Positions 9,322-18,425 of a stretch of 64,000 bases of DNA are shown here, in pieces (position 1 is the stretch's first letter; each line of letters begins with the position of its first letter). Made by a program: the position numbers and the translations under genes. Source of the stretch: Arthrobacter sp. zg-Y769 (GTDB lineage: Bacteria; Actinomycetota; Actinomycetes; Actinomycetales; Micrococcaceae); contig NZ_JAJJOE010000003.1 in the NCBI RefSeq assembly GCF_020907405.1, positions 124,001 to 188,000 on the forward strand, given 5' to 3'. The notes beneath the pieces were generated by a model that had not been told where the DNA came from, searched no databases, and was given only the letters and a program-made list of their open reading frames with translations.

Positions 9322-10556
9322 GGGTGGCTGCAGGCAAGCCGGGAGGCACCGCTGAATCGGAGAGCCCGGAAGAGGCGCACAGCGACGAGCTGCGGACGCC
9401 GGCTGGCCGCAGCCGGTTCGCGGGCAGGCTCCGCCGTCACCGGGTCCCGCTTCTGCTTCTCCTGCTGCTGTGCGCAGTGGTCCTCGCGTCGGTCTGGGGT
9501 CGCGCGGATCATGACACCACCCCGCTCTCCCCCGCCAATCCCGCACCCGACGGCGCCATGGCCACCGCTGAAATCCTGGCCGGCCAAGGCGTGGACGTGC
9601 AGCACCACGAGCAGCTGGCGGAGGCACAGGCGGCCCTCGAAGACAATCCCGGCGCTACTTTGCTGTTCCTTGATCCCGCCGGGTTCCTCACCAGTGAGCA
9701 ACGGGAGGACCTGGCCGACGCCGCCGGCCGGGTGGTGCTGGTGGAGCCGTCCCTTGAGCAGCTGGCCGACTTTGCCCCGCAGATCCGATCCGCCGGGCTC
9801 CTTCCGCAGGAACCCGCCCGCCACCGGCTCGATGCCGGCTGCACCAACGACGACGCGGAGGCCGCCGGCACCATCGAGGCCGGCGGGAAGACCTACCGGG
9901 GGCCCGTCACCTGTTTTGAGGAGCCGGGCAGCGAAGGTAACGACGCCGCGGGTTCCTATGCAGCCACCAAGGGTGGTTCCGCAGTGGTCCTGGGCAGCGC
10001 CGACCTGCTCTCCAACGAGAGCGTTGCTTTGGAAGGCAATGCCGCACTGGCCTTCCGCACCCTCGGCGCGGACGAAACACTCGTCTGGTACCAGGCCGGT
10101 CCCTTCGATGTTCCACCGTCCGAAGCACCCACCGATCCCTTCTCCCTGCTGCCCGCGTGGGTGAATCCGCTCCTGTTCTGGTTCCTGTTGGTTGCCGCCC
10201 TGGCCGCGTTCTGGCGCGGCCGCAGGCTGGGGCCGTTGGTGGAGGAGCCCCTGCCTGTGGTCGTCCAGGCGGCGGAAACCGCCGAAGGCCGGGCGCGCCT
10301 GTATCAGGACAGCCACGCTGTCGGCCATGCCGCAGCAACCCTGCGTGCCGCCGCCATGACCCGGTTGGCCGCACATCTGCGCCTCGGCCCGGGAGCCGGC
10401 ACCGACGACGTTACGCGCGCGGCTGCGGACGCATCCGGCCGAAGCTACGCCGAAACCGATCATCTGCTGAACCAACGACTGCCCGGAACCGGCGCCGAAC
10501 TCGTGCACTGGGCCCGGGACCTGAAAGACCTAGAGGAAGAGGCCACTTCATCATGA
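9318..10556 (+). CDS. DUF4350 domain membrane protein
   Basis: A 412-residue protein with a transmembrane helix near residue 48-66 (VPLLLLLLLCAVVLASVWG), an extracytoplasmic domain of about 200 residues and a second helix near 280-300 (PLLFWFLLVAALAAFW). A cytoplasmic tail ends in an Arg/Glu-rich region. The segment ATAEILAGQGVDVQHHEQLAEA followed by LLFLDPAGFLTSEQ is the DUF4350 signature, a glutamine-amidotransferase-like fold without catalytic Cys in this class. It overlaps both neighbours (ATGA at each end), so it is firmly part of the MoxR operon. I infer a structural role in a membrane complex with the DUF4129 and DUF58 proteins. Confidence 0.78.
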   Translation: MRVAAGKPGGTAESESPEEAHSDELRTPAGRSRFAGRLRRHRVPLLLLLLLCAVVLASVWGRADHDTTPLSPANPAPDGAMATAEILAGQGVDVQHHEQLAEAQAALEDNPGATLLFLDPAGFLTSEQREDLADAAGRVVLVEPSLEQLADFAPQIRSAGLLPQEPARHRLDAGCTNDDAEAAGTIEAGGKTYRGPVTCFEEPGSEGNDAAGSYAATKGGSAVVLGSADLLSNESVALEGNAALAFRTLGADETLVWYQAGPFDVPPSEAPTDPFSLLPAWVNPLLFWFLLVAALAAFWRGRRLGPLVEEPLPVVVQAAETAEGRARLYQDSHAVGHAAATLRAAAMTRLAAHLRLGPGAGTDDVTRAAADASGRSYAETDHLLNQRLPGTGAELVHWARDLKDLEEEATSS

Positions 10557-11587
10557 GCCAGCAGTACGAACCCTATGCACCCGCACCTTCCGGCGCCGCC
10601 AACGGCACCGCACCGGTCCCGCCCCTTCCTCCGGAAGAGGATCCCGTCCGTGCAGCCCTGGCGCAGGTCCGCCGGGAGGTGGCCAAGGCAGTGGTGGGTC
10701 AGGACGCGGCCGTGACGGGGCTTATTATTGCCCTGCTGGCCAGGGGCCACGTGCTGCTCGAAGGCGTGCCCGGCGTGGCCAAGACGCTGCTGGTGCGGAG
10801 CCTTTCCGCAGGGCTGGACCTGGACACCAAGCGTGTCCAGTTCACCCCCGACCTCATGCCCGGCGATGTCACCGGTTCCCTGATCTATGACAACCGTTCC
10901 TCTGAGTTCTCCTTCCGGGAGGGACCGGTGTTCACCAACATCCTGCTCGCGGATGAAATCAACCGCACCCCGCCCAAGACCCAGGCGTCACTGCTCGAAG
11001 CCATGGAAGAGCGCCAGGTGACCGTGGACGGGGTCACCCGTCCCCTGCCGGAACCGTTCATTGTTGCGGCAACGCAGAACCCGGTGGAGTACGAAGGTAC
11101 GTATCCGCTTCCTGAGGCCCAGCTGGATCGTTTCCTCTTGAAAATGACGCTGGACCTCCCCGGCCGAGAAGATGAGATCGAAGTGATCCGCCGGCACAGC
11201 GGCGGCTTCGATCCCCGGAACCTTGCCGCGGCCGGCATCCGTGCGGTGGCTTCGGCGCAGGACCTTGAACGTGCACGCGAGGCAGTCGCCCGGGTCTCCG
11301 TGGCACCAGAGGTCCTCGCCTACATTGTGGACCTCGTGCGGGCAACGCGCTCGGCGCCGTCGTTCCAACTCGGAGTGTCACCGCGCGGAGCCACTGCGCT
11401 GCTGAATACTGCGCGGGCCTGGGCCTGGCTCTCGGGACGGGCCTTCGTAACGCCCGACGACGTCAAGGCGCTGACCCTTCCCGCCCTGCGGCACCGTGTG
11501 GCCCTCCGCCCCGAAGCTCAGATGGACGGGGTCAATGTGGACAACGTGCTGGGAAGCATCCTCGCCACCGTACCGGTTCCCCGGTAG
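10553..11587 (+). CDS. MoxR-family AAA+ ATPase
   Basis: A 344-residue AAA+ protein. A short Pro-rich N-terminus is followed by Walker A GVPGVAKT (near 71-78), Walker B LLADEINR, the sensor region ATQNPVEYEGTYPLPEAQLDRF and a C-terminal lid (LGVSPRGATALLNTARAWAW). MoxR ATPases act as chaperones that load or activate partner proteins, usually those carrying von Willebrand A-like DUF58 domains; the partner gene is immediately downstream. I use the ATG at 10553 that overlaps the DUF4350 stop; the long in-frame extension upstream is antisense noise. All catalytic motifs are intact. Confidence 0.94.
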   Translation: MSQQYEPYAPAPSGAANGTAPVPPLPPEEDPVRAALAQVRREVAKAVVGQDAAVTGLIIALLARGHVLLEGVPGVAKTLLVRSLSAGLDLDTKRVQFTPDLMPGDVTGSLIYDNRSSEFSFREGPVFTNILLADEINRTPPKTQASLLEAMEERQVTVDGVTRPLPEPFIVAATQNPVEYEGTYPLPEAQLDRFLLKMTLDLPGREDEIEVIRRHSGGFDPRNLAAAGIRAVASAQDLERAREAVARVSVAPEVLAYIVDLVRATRSAPSFQLGVSPRGATALLNTARAWAWLSGRAFVTPDDVKALTLPALRHRVALRPEAQMDGVNVDNVLGSILATVPVPR

Positions 11588-11592
11588 CGCTG

Positions 11593-12885
11593 ATGGCTGT
11601 CTCAGGCCGGTTTGTCCTGCTGGCGCTCCTGGGCTCCGTTGCCGTTCTCGTTTATCCCGGCGCCGTGTCGATCCTGCTTTGGTTGGCTTTCATTGCCGCC
11701 GCAGCCGGTGTGGACCTGCTTCTGGCTGCCTCTCCGCGGAGGCTGAGGGTGGAACGCCGCATGCCGGACAGCGTGCGGCTGAGCGAGGCAGCTGTGGGCA
11801 CCCTGGTGGTCCGCAATGACACCGGGACCCGGTTGCGGGCCGTGGTCCGGGACGGGTGGCAGCCCTCCGCCGGCGCCCGCAACCCGCAGCAGCGTATGAC
11901 GGTCCCCGCCGGTGAAGCCCGCAGCATGGACGTCCAACTGGAACCTGCCCGCCGCGGCATCCTGAAGAGCGGCCACGTAGCGGTGCGCAGTTTCGGACCC
12001 CTGGGACTCGCGGCCCGCCAACGGACGCTTCCGGTGCCGGGAGAGATCCGGGTACTGCCTCCCTTCCACTCCAAACGGCATCTGCCCTCCAAGCTGCGCA
12101 GGCTGAGGGAGCTGGACGGCAACACCTCGGTACAGCTGCGCGGTGCCGGAACCGAATTCGATTCCCTGCGCGAATATGTCCGCGGCGATGACGTCCGCTC
12201 GATCGACTGGCGTGCCACCGCACGCCGACAGGACACTGTGGTGAGGACCTGGCGGCCCGAACGCGACCGCCGGGTGATCATCGCCCTGGACACGTCCCGG
12301 ACCTCCGCCGCGCGGATCGACGACGAACCCCGGCTGGACACCGGCATTGAAGCCACCCTGCTCCTGGCCGTACTTGCCCGCAGCGGAGGTGACCGCGTTG
12401 ATTTCCTGGCCTTCGACCGGAGGATCCGGGCACGCGTGGATTCCGGCGGCAAGGAGAACCTCCTGAGCCGGCTCGTCACCGCCGCCGCGCCGCTGGAACC
12501 GGAGCTCATCGAAGCGGATTTCTCCCTCCTGCCCGGCGCCGTACACGCCGTTTCCGCACGCCGGTCCCTGGTGGTGCTGATCAGCACGCTGGATTCCGGA
12601 GCGGTGGAAGAGGGATTGGTACAGGTCCTGCCCCGGTTGCTGGAAAAGCACGTGGTCGTGGTTGCCTCCGTGCGGGACCCGGGCCTGGACGGGCTGCGCC
12701 GCGGCGGCGGCACAACACCGGCTGTCTTCCGTGCCGCGGCCGCCGAGCGTGCCCTCCTTGACCGGGCAGCCGTCGGCGCGCAGCTGCGCTCGATGGGTGC
12801 CGAAGTGGTCGACGAACCTCCCCACGAACTGGCCCCGAAACTCGCAGACATGTATCTCCGGCTCAAGGCGTCCGGAAGGCTATAG
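11593..12885 (+). CDS. DUF58 domain (vWA-like) membrane protein
   Basis: A 430-residue protein with two N-terminal hydrophobic helices (residues about 5-42) and a beta-rich middle. The DUF58 core has FDSLREYVRGDDVRSIDWRA near residue 190, followed by a vWA-like segment RRVIIALDTSRTS with the metal-site DTS pattern. It starts 5 bp after moxR. DUF58-MoxR pairs are common; a role in cell-envelope assembly or stress is usually proposed, but the client here is unknown. Length and motif order are normal for the family. Confidence 0.87.
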   Translation: MAVSGRFVLLALLGSVAVLVYPGAVSILLWLAFIAAAAGVDLLLAASPRRLRVERRMPDSVRLSEAAVGTLVVRNDTGTRLRAVVRDGWQPSAGARNPQQRMTVPAGEARSMDVQLEPARRGILKSGHVAVRSFGPLGLAARQRTLPVPGEIRVLPPFHSKRHLPSKLRRLRELDGNTSVQLRGAGTEFDSLREYVRGDDVRSIDWRATARRQDTVVRTWRPERDRRVIIALDTSRTSAARIDDEPRLDTGIEATLLLAVLARSGGDRVDFLAFDRRIRARVDSGGKENLLSRLVTAAAPLEPELIEADFSLLPGAVHAVSARRSLVVLISTLDSGAVEEGLVQVLPRLLEKHVVVVASVRDPGLDGLRRGGGTTPAVFRAAAAERALLDRAAVGAQLRSMGAEVVDEPPHELAPKLADMYLRLKASGRL

Positions 12886-12887
12886 CC

Positions 12888-13562
12888 GTGGACTCGGTGT
12901 ACCGGCAGGTCCTGGGGCCCGGCTTTCTCCGCCTGCAGCCTCAGCTGCAGCAGTATTTCAGCCTTGCGGCAGACAGCGGCCGGTCCGGCGAAGGCACCGG
13001 AGTGTTTACCCGGGCCGGCTGCCCGCGTCCCTGGCTGCGTCCGCTGCTGCGCCTGGTTCCGGTGTCCAACGCTTTCTTCCCCGAATACGGGTCCTCGGTT
13101 CCCTTCTCCATCCGCAACTACGCGCACCGCGACCCATGGGGCCGGCCGGCGCTGACGGCCGTCCGCAGCTTTGATTTTCCGGGCAGGCGCAGGATCTTCG
13201 AAGACACCACGGTGCTGACCGGGCCGGGAATCCTGACGGACTATCTCGGCCGGCGGCGCAACCTCGCCACGGACCTGCTGCTGCGGGTTTCGGAGGACGG
13301 GCACCTGCACATGAAGTCCCCCCGCAGCCGGCTGTTCCTCGGTCCGCTGCGGGTGCCCCTTCCGGACTTCGCCGGTGCCGATGCACAGGTGGAACAGTGG
13401 TGGGACCCGCAGCAGGAGCAGTTCCGGATCCGCGCCGAGGTCATCCAGCGGCAGGTCGGCACCGTCTTCGAATATGACGGCTCCTTCACCTATGCCTACC
13501 GGGATTACGACGGCGTGCTGCCGGCCGGCGTCGAACCCGAACGTTGGCAGCGCCGCACCTAG
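12888..13562 (+). CDS. DUF4166 domain protein
   Basis: A 224-residue soluble protein starting with GTG 2 bp after the DUF58 gene. The pattern MDSVYRQVLGPGFLRLQPQLQQYF near the N-terminus, the Trp-rich middle (VEQWWDPQQEQFRI) and GTVFEYDGSFTYAY near the end fit DUF4166, a family of uncharacterised proteins sometimes fused to NAD-binding epimerase-like domains. It has no signal peptide or membrane helix. Being the last gene of the MoxR run is unusual, so it may simply share the transcript. Function unknown. Confidence 0.7.
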   Translation: MDSVYRQVLGPGFLRLQPQLQQYFSLAADSGRSGEGTGVFTRAGCPRPWLRPLLRLVPVSNAFFPEYGSSVPFSIRNYAHRDPWGRPALTAVRSFDFPGRRRIFEDTTVLTGPGILTDYLGRRRNLATDLLLRVSEDGHLHMKSPRSRLFLGPLRVPLPDFAGADAQVEQWWDPQQEQFRIRAEVIQRQVGTVFEYDGSFTYAYRDYDGVLPAGVEPERWQRRT

Positions 13563-13605
13563 GCGAGGCCGGCACCGGGACCGGCGCAGTGCAGTGCAGG
13601 CGGAA

Positions 13606-14733
13606 CTACCCTTCAGCGACCACCTGGTCCAGCGCAGACGCTGTCTGCGTGAGGCGGGCCAGGACCTTCCGCGCTGCTTCCGGTGATAGGTCGGCGAGCC
13701 CGGCGGAAGGCGTGAGCCGAAGCGCGGGCAGGTCCTGCAGCGAAAGCCCAAGCTTCCGCCAAGGCCGGAGCACACGCTCCACCAGGGCGCTCACCTGCGG
13801 CAGTTCGGCTCCGGGGGCCGGAACAGGCAGGATCCCGAGCCAGACCCGGGAACCGCCCTCGACGGCTTCGGCGATGCCTTCCCAGTCACGTGCCTCCAGC
13901 CCTTCGGCTGCCAGCGCAATGCCCCGGGCACCGGCGCCGACCGCGAGTCCAAAGGGCGACTGCGTGCCAGGGCGGAGCGGCCCGAAGCCCTCCGTACGCG
14001 GAACGGCAAAGACTGCGTCCGCACCAGCGGCCTCGACTGCCTCGCAGACCTGGTGCCAGGCGGCTGATACCTCTGAGGAGGGCACGGACCGCAGCGTGCG
14101 GTAACCGCTGGCCGTGGGGATTCCTCCGGCGAGGACGGCAGCGATGTCCGGTTCGTCAATCTGCACCGTGATTCGGGCGCCCGGAGCCGACGACGACGCA
14201 CGGGCCACGTACTCCCCCACCCCGGCGGTGAAGGACTGGAGCAGGTCCCGGCGTGCCCCGGCGTCGGACAATGCCCGCTCACCGTTGTGCAGATACAGGT
14301 TCGCGGCAAGCGACAGAGGTCCGCGCAGGGAGATTTTCAGGGCCTCGCCGGTGCGTTCCTCGGCGCCGATAACGTCCGCCAGCGCGTTCAGATCCTGCGT
14401 CAGCAGGGAGACCGCACGGCGGTGGTCCCTGCCCGGGCGTTCCACCAGCCGCCAGCCGTGCGGCTGGGTGTCCACGAACAGGTCCACCAGCAGGGCCGCG
14501 CTGCGTCCGAGCGCGTCGGCACCGGGACCGCGCTGCGGCAGCTCCACCAGGAAGGGCAGATGCGGATCGCCCAGCTCGCCTCGGATGACCCGGCTTGCTT
14601 CCACCGGATCCGTCCCGGGCCAGCTCCCCGGCGCCGTGGCCGTGACAATACCGTTTCGCGCTTCAGGGCGGGCGGGCACCTGCGGAGGCGCCTCCTCCCG
14701 GTGCCCCTCCTGGAGCTCAGGCCTCTGCGGCAT
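13606..14733 (-). CDS. Cobalamin-independent methionine synthase-like (UROD/MetE fold) protein
   Basis: A 375-residue protein of the actinobacterial branch of the UROD/MetE-like barrel family. Residues from about 30 (VTATAPGSWPGTDPVEASRVIRGELGDPHLPFLVELPQRGP) match proteins routinely annotated as vitamin B12-independent methionine synthase, and VQIDEPDIAAVL near 200 is the barrel active-site strand. I do not see the His-x-Cys zinc-ligand motif that true MetE enzymes need; the equivalent region reads WHQVCEAVEAAGADAVFA. It may therefore act on a different methyl carrier or be non-catalytic. It overlaps the chorismate mutase gene by 17 bp, indicating a shared transcript. Confidence 0.72.
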   Translation of the reverse strand: MPQRPELQEGHREEAPPQVPARPEARNGIVTATAPGSWPGTDPVEASRVIRGELGDPHLPFLVELPQRGPGADALGRSAALLVDLFVDTQPHGWRLVERPGRDHRRAVSLLTQDLNALADVIGAEERTGEALKISLRGPLSLAANLYLHNGERALSDAGARRDLLQSFTAGVGEYVARASSSAPGARITVQIDEPDIAAVLAGGIPTASGYRTLRSVPSSEVSAAWHQVCEAVEAAGADAVFAVPRTEGFGPLRPGTQSPFGLAVGAGARGIALAAEGLEARDWEGIAEAVEGGSRVWLGILPVPAPGAELPQVSALVERVLRPWRKLGLSLQDLPALRLTPSAGLADLSPEAARKVLARLTQTASALDQVVAEG

Positions 14734-15112
14734 CTGTTCCGCCGTTACGGGTCTGGGAAATCGCCTGATGGTGGCGGATCACCTCACTGATGATGAAATT
14801 CAGGAATTTCTCCGCGAAGGCCGGGTCCAGGTGGGCGTCCTCGGCGAGGCGGCGCAGGCGTGCAATCTGGGCCACTTCCCGTCCCGGGTCCGCCGGCGGC
14901 AGGCTGTGCTCCGCCTTCAGGTGGCCCACCCTCTGGGTTGCCTTAAAACGCTCAGCTAGGAGGTAGACAAGGGTCGCGTCGATGTTGTCGATGCTGCTGC
15001 GCATGGCAAGCAGCTCTTCCATCACGTCCTCGGCAACCTTCCCGGAGAGGGAACTTGCCCGCGGATCGAACTCATCGTCCGGTGATTCGCTCATTGGTCC
15101 AGTCTGGCTCAT
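14717..15112 (-). CDS. AroQ-type chorismate mutase
   Basis: A 131-residue all-helical chorismate mutase, which converts chorismate to prephenate for Phe and Tyr synthesis. The core matches the intracellular actinobacterial AroQ-delta class: MRSSIDNIDATLVYLLAERFKATQRVGHLKAEH with the substrate-binding Arg and Lys, then DPAFAEKFLNFIISEVIRHHQ. Members of this class usually need the DAHP synthase as partner for full activity. The first 20-30 residues are an acidic leader. Two starts are possible, the ATG at 15112 or one 6 codons later at 15094, and neither has a strong ribosome site. It is followed, with overlap, by the MetE-like gene. Confidence 0.88.
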   Translation of the reverse strand: MSQTGPMSESPDDEFDPRASSLSGKVAEDVMEELLAMRSSIDNIDATLVYLLAERFKATQRVGHLKAEHSLPPADPGREVAQIARLRRLAEDAHLDPAFAEKFLNFIISEVIRHHQAISQTRNGGTDAAEA

Positions 15113-15152
15113 TGCTCCAGTTTAGGTGGAGCGGACTCAAGGCCCGAGCAGG

Positions 15153-16301
15153 TTACGCAACCGCCGCCGGGTCCCACTCGAGCGAACGCGCCGAGTCGAT
15201 GGTTGCCTGTCCCAGCACACGGGTCCCCTGGTAGAGCACCATGGACTGGCCGGGGGCTACCCCGCGCATGGGCTCGACCAGCCGGACCACAAGCTCTTCC
15301 CGGGCAGCTCCGGTCTCGTCGGTTACGTCTTCCATCCAGCCGGTGGCCGCCACGGGGTCGCCGTGGGCCCGGACCTGGACCATGCAGTCGAACGTGGTGC
15401 GGGCCGCGATCTCGCGGATCGGCACCCCGGCCCAGGAAATCTTGATTCCACGCATCTGGTCAATGTTCAGCAGCTGCTCGGGTCCGACCACAACCTTGTT
15501 TTCCTTGGGCCGGATTTCCAGGACAAAGCGGGGCTTGCCGTCAGCGGCCGGGGTGCCGAGCTTCAGGCCGCGGCGCTGGCCGACGGTGAACGCATTGGCG
15601 CCGGGGTGGGTACCCAGCTTCTCGCCCGTCTCGTCAACGATGTCACCCTCGGTCATATTGATCCGCTCTTCGAGCCAGCCGCGGGTGTCACCGTCGGGAA
15701 TGAAGCAGATGTCGTGGCTGTCCGGCTTGTTGGCCACGGACAGGCCACGGCGCTCGGCTTCGGCCCGGACTTCGGCCTTGGACGGCGTTTCGGCCAGCGG
15801 GAACATGCAGTGGCGCAGCTGCTCTTCCGTGAGCACACCCAGCACATAGGACTGGTCCTTGGCCCAGTCGGCGGCACGGTGCAGCTCCGGGTTGCCTTCG
15901 GCGTTGGTGAGTACCTTGGCGTAGTGCCCGGTGCACACGGCGTCGAAGCCCAGCGCCAGCGCCTTTTCCAGCAGGGCGGCGAACTTGATCCGTTCGTTGC
16001 AGCGCATGCAGGGGTTGGGAGTGCGGCCGGCGGCGTATTCGGCCACGAAATCGTCCACGACGTCTTCCTTGAACCGCTCGGAGAAGTCCCAGACGTAGTA
16101 CGGAATGCCCAGGATGTCACAGGCGCGCCAGGCATCCCGGGAGTCCTCAATGGTGCAGCAGCCGCGGCTGCCGGTGCGCAGGGTGCCCGGCATCCGGGAC
16201 AGCGCAAGGTGGACGCCGACGACGTCGTGTCCGGCCTCAACTGCCCGTGCCGCGGCCACGGCGGAGTCGACTCCGCCACTCATTGCTGCCAATACCTTCA
16301 T
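15153..16301 (-). CDS. mnmA: tRNA-specific 2-thiouridylase MnmA
   Basis: A 382-residue PP-loop enzyme that thiolates uridine 34 of Glu, Gln and Lys tRNAs. The ATP-binding PP-loop SGGVDS is at residues 8-13, the first catalytic Cys is in [15 protein letters not shown] (near 97), and the second is in [11 protein letters not shown] (near 195). A C-terminal beta-barrel ([20 protein letters not shown]) completes the family layout. Its start overlaps the stop of the upstream cysteine desulfurase by 4 bp (ATGA). That makes sense, since MnmA takes sulfur ultimately from a desulfurase. Confidence 0.97.
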   Translation of the reverse strand: MKVLAAMSGGVDSAVAAARAVEAGHDVVGVHLALSRMPGTLRTGSRGCCTIEDSRDAWRACDILGIPYYVWDFSERFKEDVVDDFVAEYAAGRTPNPCMRCNERIKFAALLEKALALGFDAVCTGHYAKVLTNAEGNPELHRAADWAKDQSYVLGVLTEEQLRHCMFPLAETPSKAEVRAEAERRGLSVANKPDSHDICFIPDGDTRGWLEERINMTEGDIVDETGEKLGTHPGANAFTVGQRRGLKLGTPAADGKPRFVLEIRPKENKVVVGPEQLLNIDQMRGIKISWAGVPIREIAARTTFDCMVQVRAHGDPVAATGWMEDVTDETGAAREELVVRLVEPMRGVAPGQSMVLYQGTRVLGQATIDSARSLEWDPAAVA

Positions 16302-17524
16302 GAAGTAAAACCTGTTCCTGCTGTCTGGATGCTGCTTACGTGTCCGGCCATGCCGGCTTTCTTGGCCCGCTCATATGCTTCTGGAAGTGCCTGCAACAAA
16401 GTGTCAACGTCTTCGGCGGTGGTTGTATGCCCGAGGCTGAACCGCTGGGCACCGCGTGCCTCGGTTTCGGTCAGTCCCATCGCCAGGAGTACGTGCGAGG
16501 GCCGCGGGACGCCGGCGGTGCAGGCGGACCCCGTGGAGGACTCCACTCCGGCCAGATCCAGCAGGAAGAGCAGTGAATCTCCCTCGCAGCCGGGGAACGT
16601 GAAATGCGCGTTGCCCGGCAGGCGGCGCCCGCCGCCGTCGTCGTCCCGTGCGCCCCGCAGGACAGCCTCCGGAATGGCCCGCTCGACGCCGGTGATGAGG
16701 TAGTCCCGGAGCGTGCGCAGGCGTTCGGACTCGTCCGTCAGGTGCTCGGCGGCGTCCTGCGCTGCCGCGGCGAATGCTGCGATTCCCGCGGTGTCCAGGG
16801 TGCCGGAGCGGATGTCCCGTTCCTGTCCGCCGCCGTGCTGGACGGGCGTGAGCTTCACGGCGCGCCCTACGACCAGCGCACCCACCCCCACCGGGCCCCC
16901 GATCTTATGGGCGCTCAGGGCCATCGTGTCCAGGCCTGCGGACCGGAAACCGATCGGCAGCGCGCCGAAAGCCTGGACGGCATCCGAATGGACCGGGACA
17001 CCGTATTCGTGGGCCAGGGAGGTAATGGCCCGGATGTCCTGGACGGTACCGACCTCGTTGTTTGCCCACATAGCGGTGAGCAGGGCCGTGCTGTCCGCGT
17101 TGGCTTCGAGTTCCCGTCGGATGGCATCGAGGGAGATGACGCCCTCGTGGTCCACCGGGATCCACACCGGCACCGCGCCTTCGTGTTTCTCCAGCCATTC
17201 GACGGCGTCCAGTACGGCATGGTGTTCGATGCCGGAGACCAGGATGCGGTTGCGTACCGGGTCGGCATCGCGCCGGGCCCAGAAAAGACCCTTGACGGCC
17301 AGGTTGTCCGCTTCGGTCCCGCCTGAAGTGAAAATGATCTCCGAGGGATGGCAGCCTGCGGCGGCCGCCAGGACTTCCCTGGAGTCCTCCACGACCATTC
17401 GGGCACGGCGGCCCGAGCCGTGCAGGGACGAAGGGTTGCCGCTGCGGCTGAGTTCTGAGGTGAGTGCGGCGAGGGCCGAAGCCGAAATCGGCGTGGTCGC
17501 CGCGTGATCTAGATACACGGGCAC
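16298..17524 (-). CDS. Cysteine desulfurase (NifS/IscS class)
   Basis: A 408-residue PLP enzyme that strips sulfur from cysteine to form a persulfide. The N-terminus [12 protein letters not shown], the PLP-Lys motif [18 protein letters not shown] near 205 and the catalytic Cys loop [22 protein letters not shown] near 330 are all present, with the GGTEADN motif near residue 70. The long Cys loop places it in group I (IscS/NifS) rather than SufS. Coupled to mnmA by a 4 bp overlap, it is probably the sulfur donor for tRNA thiolation and may also serve iron-sulfur assembly. Divergent from the kinase gene across about 100 bp. Confidence 0.95.
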   Translation of the reverse strand: MPVYLDHAATTPISASALAALTSELSRSGNPSSLHGSGRRARMVVEDSREVLAAAAGCHPSEIIFTSGGTEADNLAVKGLFWARRDADPVRNRILVSGIEHHAVLDAVEWLEKHEGAVPVWIPVDHEGVISLDAIRRELEANADSTALLTAMWANNEVGTVQDIRAITSLAHEYGVPVHSDAVQAFGALPIGFRSAGLDTMALSAHKIGGPVGVGALVVGRAVKLTPVQHGGGQERDIRSGTLDTAGIAAFAAAAQDAAEHLTDESERLRTLRDYLITGVERAIPEAVLRGARDDDGGGRRLPGNAHFTFPGCEGDSLLFLLDLAGVESSTGSACTAGVPRPSHVLLAMGLTETEARGAQRFSLGHTTTAEDVDTLLQALPEAYERAKKAGMAGHVSSIQTAGTGFTS

Positions 17525-17627
17525 CTGCCAATTCTAACGGCCATCGCGCCTGCTGCCGATTCGGGCCGCTGGGACTTTCCTGACGTTTTCCTTTGATGAG
17601 CCGGATGCACGCATCCGGGGTGGCAGA

Positions 17628-18395
17628 ATGGCGGCGATGGAGCTTGAGTCTGCAGTGCCCCGGTCCCCCGCCCCTGGTAAACCCGGTGTACATCGAACGG
17701 CATTCCTTTCGGAACTGGCCTCGGATTTGCTTGCCCTGTGTCCCGGTTCGCGGCTCCTGGTCGCGGTAGACGGCGTCGACGGCGCAGGCAAGACCACATT
17801 CGCCGACGAGCTGGCGTCCGCCCTTCATGGCACCGACGGCGGCGCCGCCCGGCAGATCCTGCGGGTCACCATCGATGACTTCCACAATGTCCGCAGCGTC
17901 CGGTACCGGCACGGACGCCGGTCCCCGGAAGGTTTCTGGCGGGATTCCTACAACCTGGACCAGTTTCGACAGTATGTCCTGGTGCCTCTCAGCTCGGGTG
18001 CCGAGAAGTTCCGGAGCCAAGGGCATGACCTTGCAACGGATGCGCTGCTGGATCCGGAACCGGTTTTGGCCGCTCCGGATGCGGTAGTGCTTATCGACGG
18101 GCTTTTCCTGCATCGGGAGGAGCTCAGGGAGTATTGGGATTTCTCCGTGTTCCTGGATGTGCCGTTCGATGTGACTGCTTCACGAATGGCAGTTAGGGAC
18201 GGACCCGCGATGGAGCGTCCACCGACAGGATTGGTGGTGAAGGACCGGCGGGCGGATCGGTACGTCGGCGGGCAGCTGCAGTATTTCGCTGCAGCAGATC
18301 CCGCCGCGCGGGCAGACCTCCTGTTGGACAACAGCCATAAAGGAACACTGCAGGCGATCAGCCCGCACGACGTCAGTTACCGGCAGGGCACCTAA
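17628..18395 (+). CDS. Uridine kinase-like P-loop protein
   Basis: A 255-residue P-loop kinase. Walker A is at residues 49-56 (GVDGAGKT) within LLVAVDGVDGAGKTTFADEL. The segment VTIDDFHNVRSVRYRHGRRSPEGFWRDSYN and the NLDQFRQYVLVPL stretch match the actinobacterial uridine-kinase-like family, and VVLIDGLFLHREEL is the Walker B/lid area. The substrate is inferred from family annotation and could be another small nucleoside or vitamin. The first ATG (17628) or the third codon-in-frame Met (17637) could be used. It stands alone, divergent from the cysteine desulfurase gene. Confidence 0.8.
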   Translation: MAAMELESAVPRSPAPGKPGVHRTAFLSELASDLLALCPGSRLLVAVDGVDGAGKTTFADELASALHGTDGGAARQILRVTIDDFHNVRSVRYRHGRRSPEGFWRDSYNLDQFRQYVLVPLSSGAEKFRSQGHDLATDALLDPEPVLAAPDAVVLIDGLFLHREELREYWDFSVFLDVPFDVTASRMAVRDGPAMERPPTGLVVKDRRADRYVGGQLQYFAAADPAARADLLLDNSHKGTLQAISPHDVSYRQGT

Positions 18396-18425
18396 CGCGT
18401 GCGACCGGGGGCTTATTCACTGGCT

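Noticed and set aside
11652-13775. Minus-strand open frame of 707 codons opposite the DUF58 and DUF4166 genes
   Set aside because: Ser/Arg-rich shadow without motif; real genes on the plus strand are clear.
15126-16703. Plus-strand open frame of 525 codons opposite mnmA and the desulfurase
   Set aside because: High-GC antisense shadow; the opposite strand has two enzymes with full catalytic motifs.
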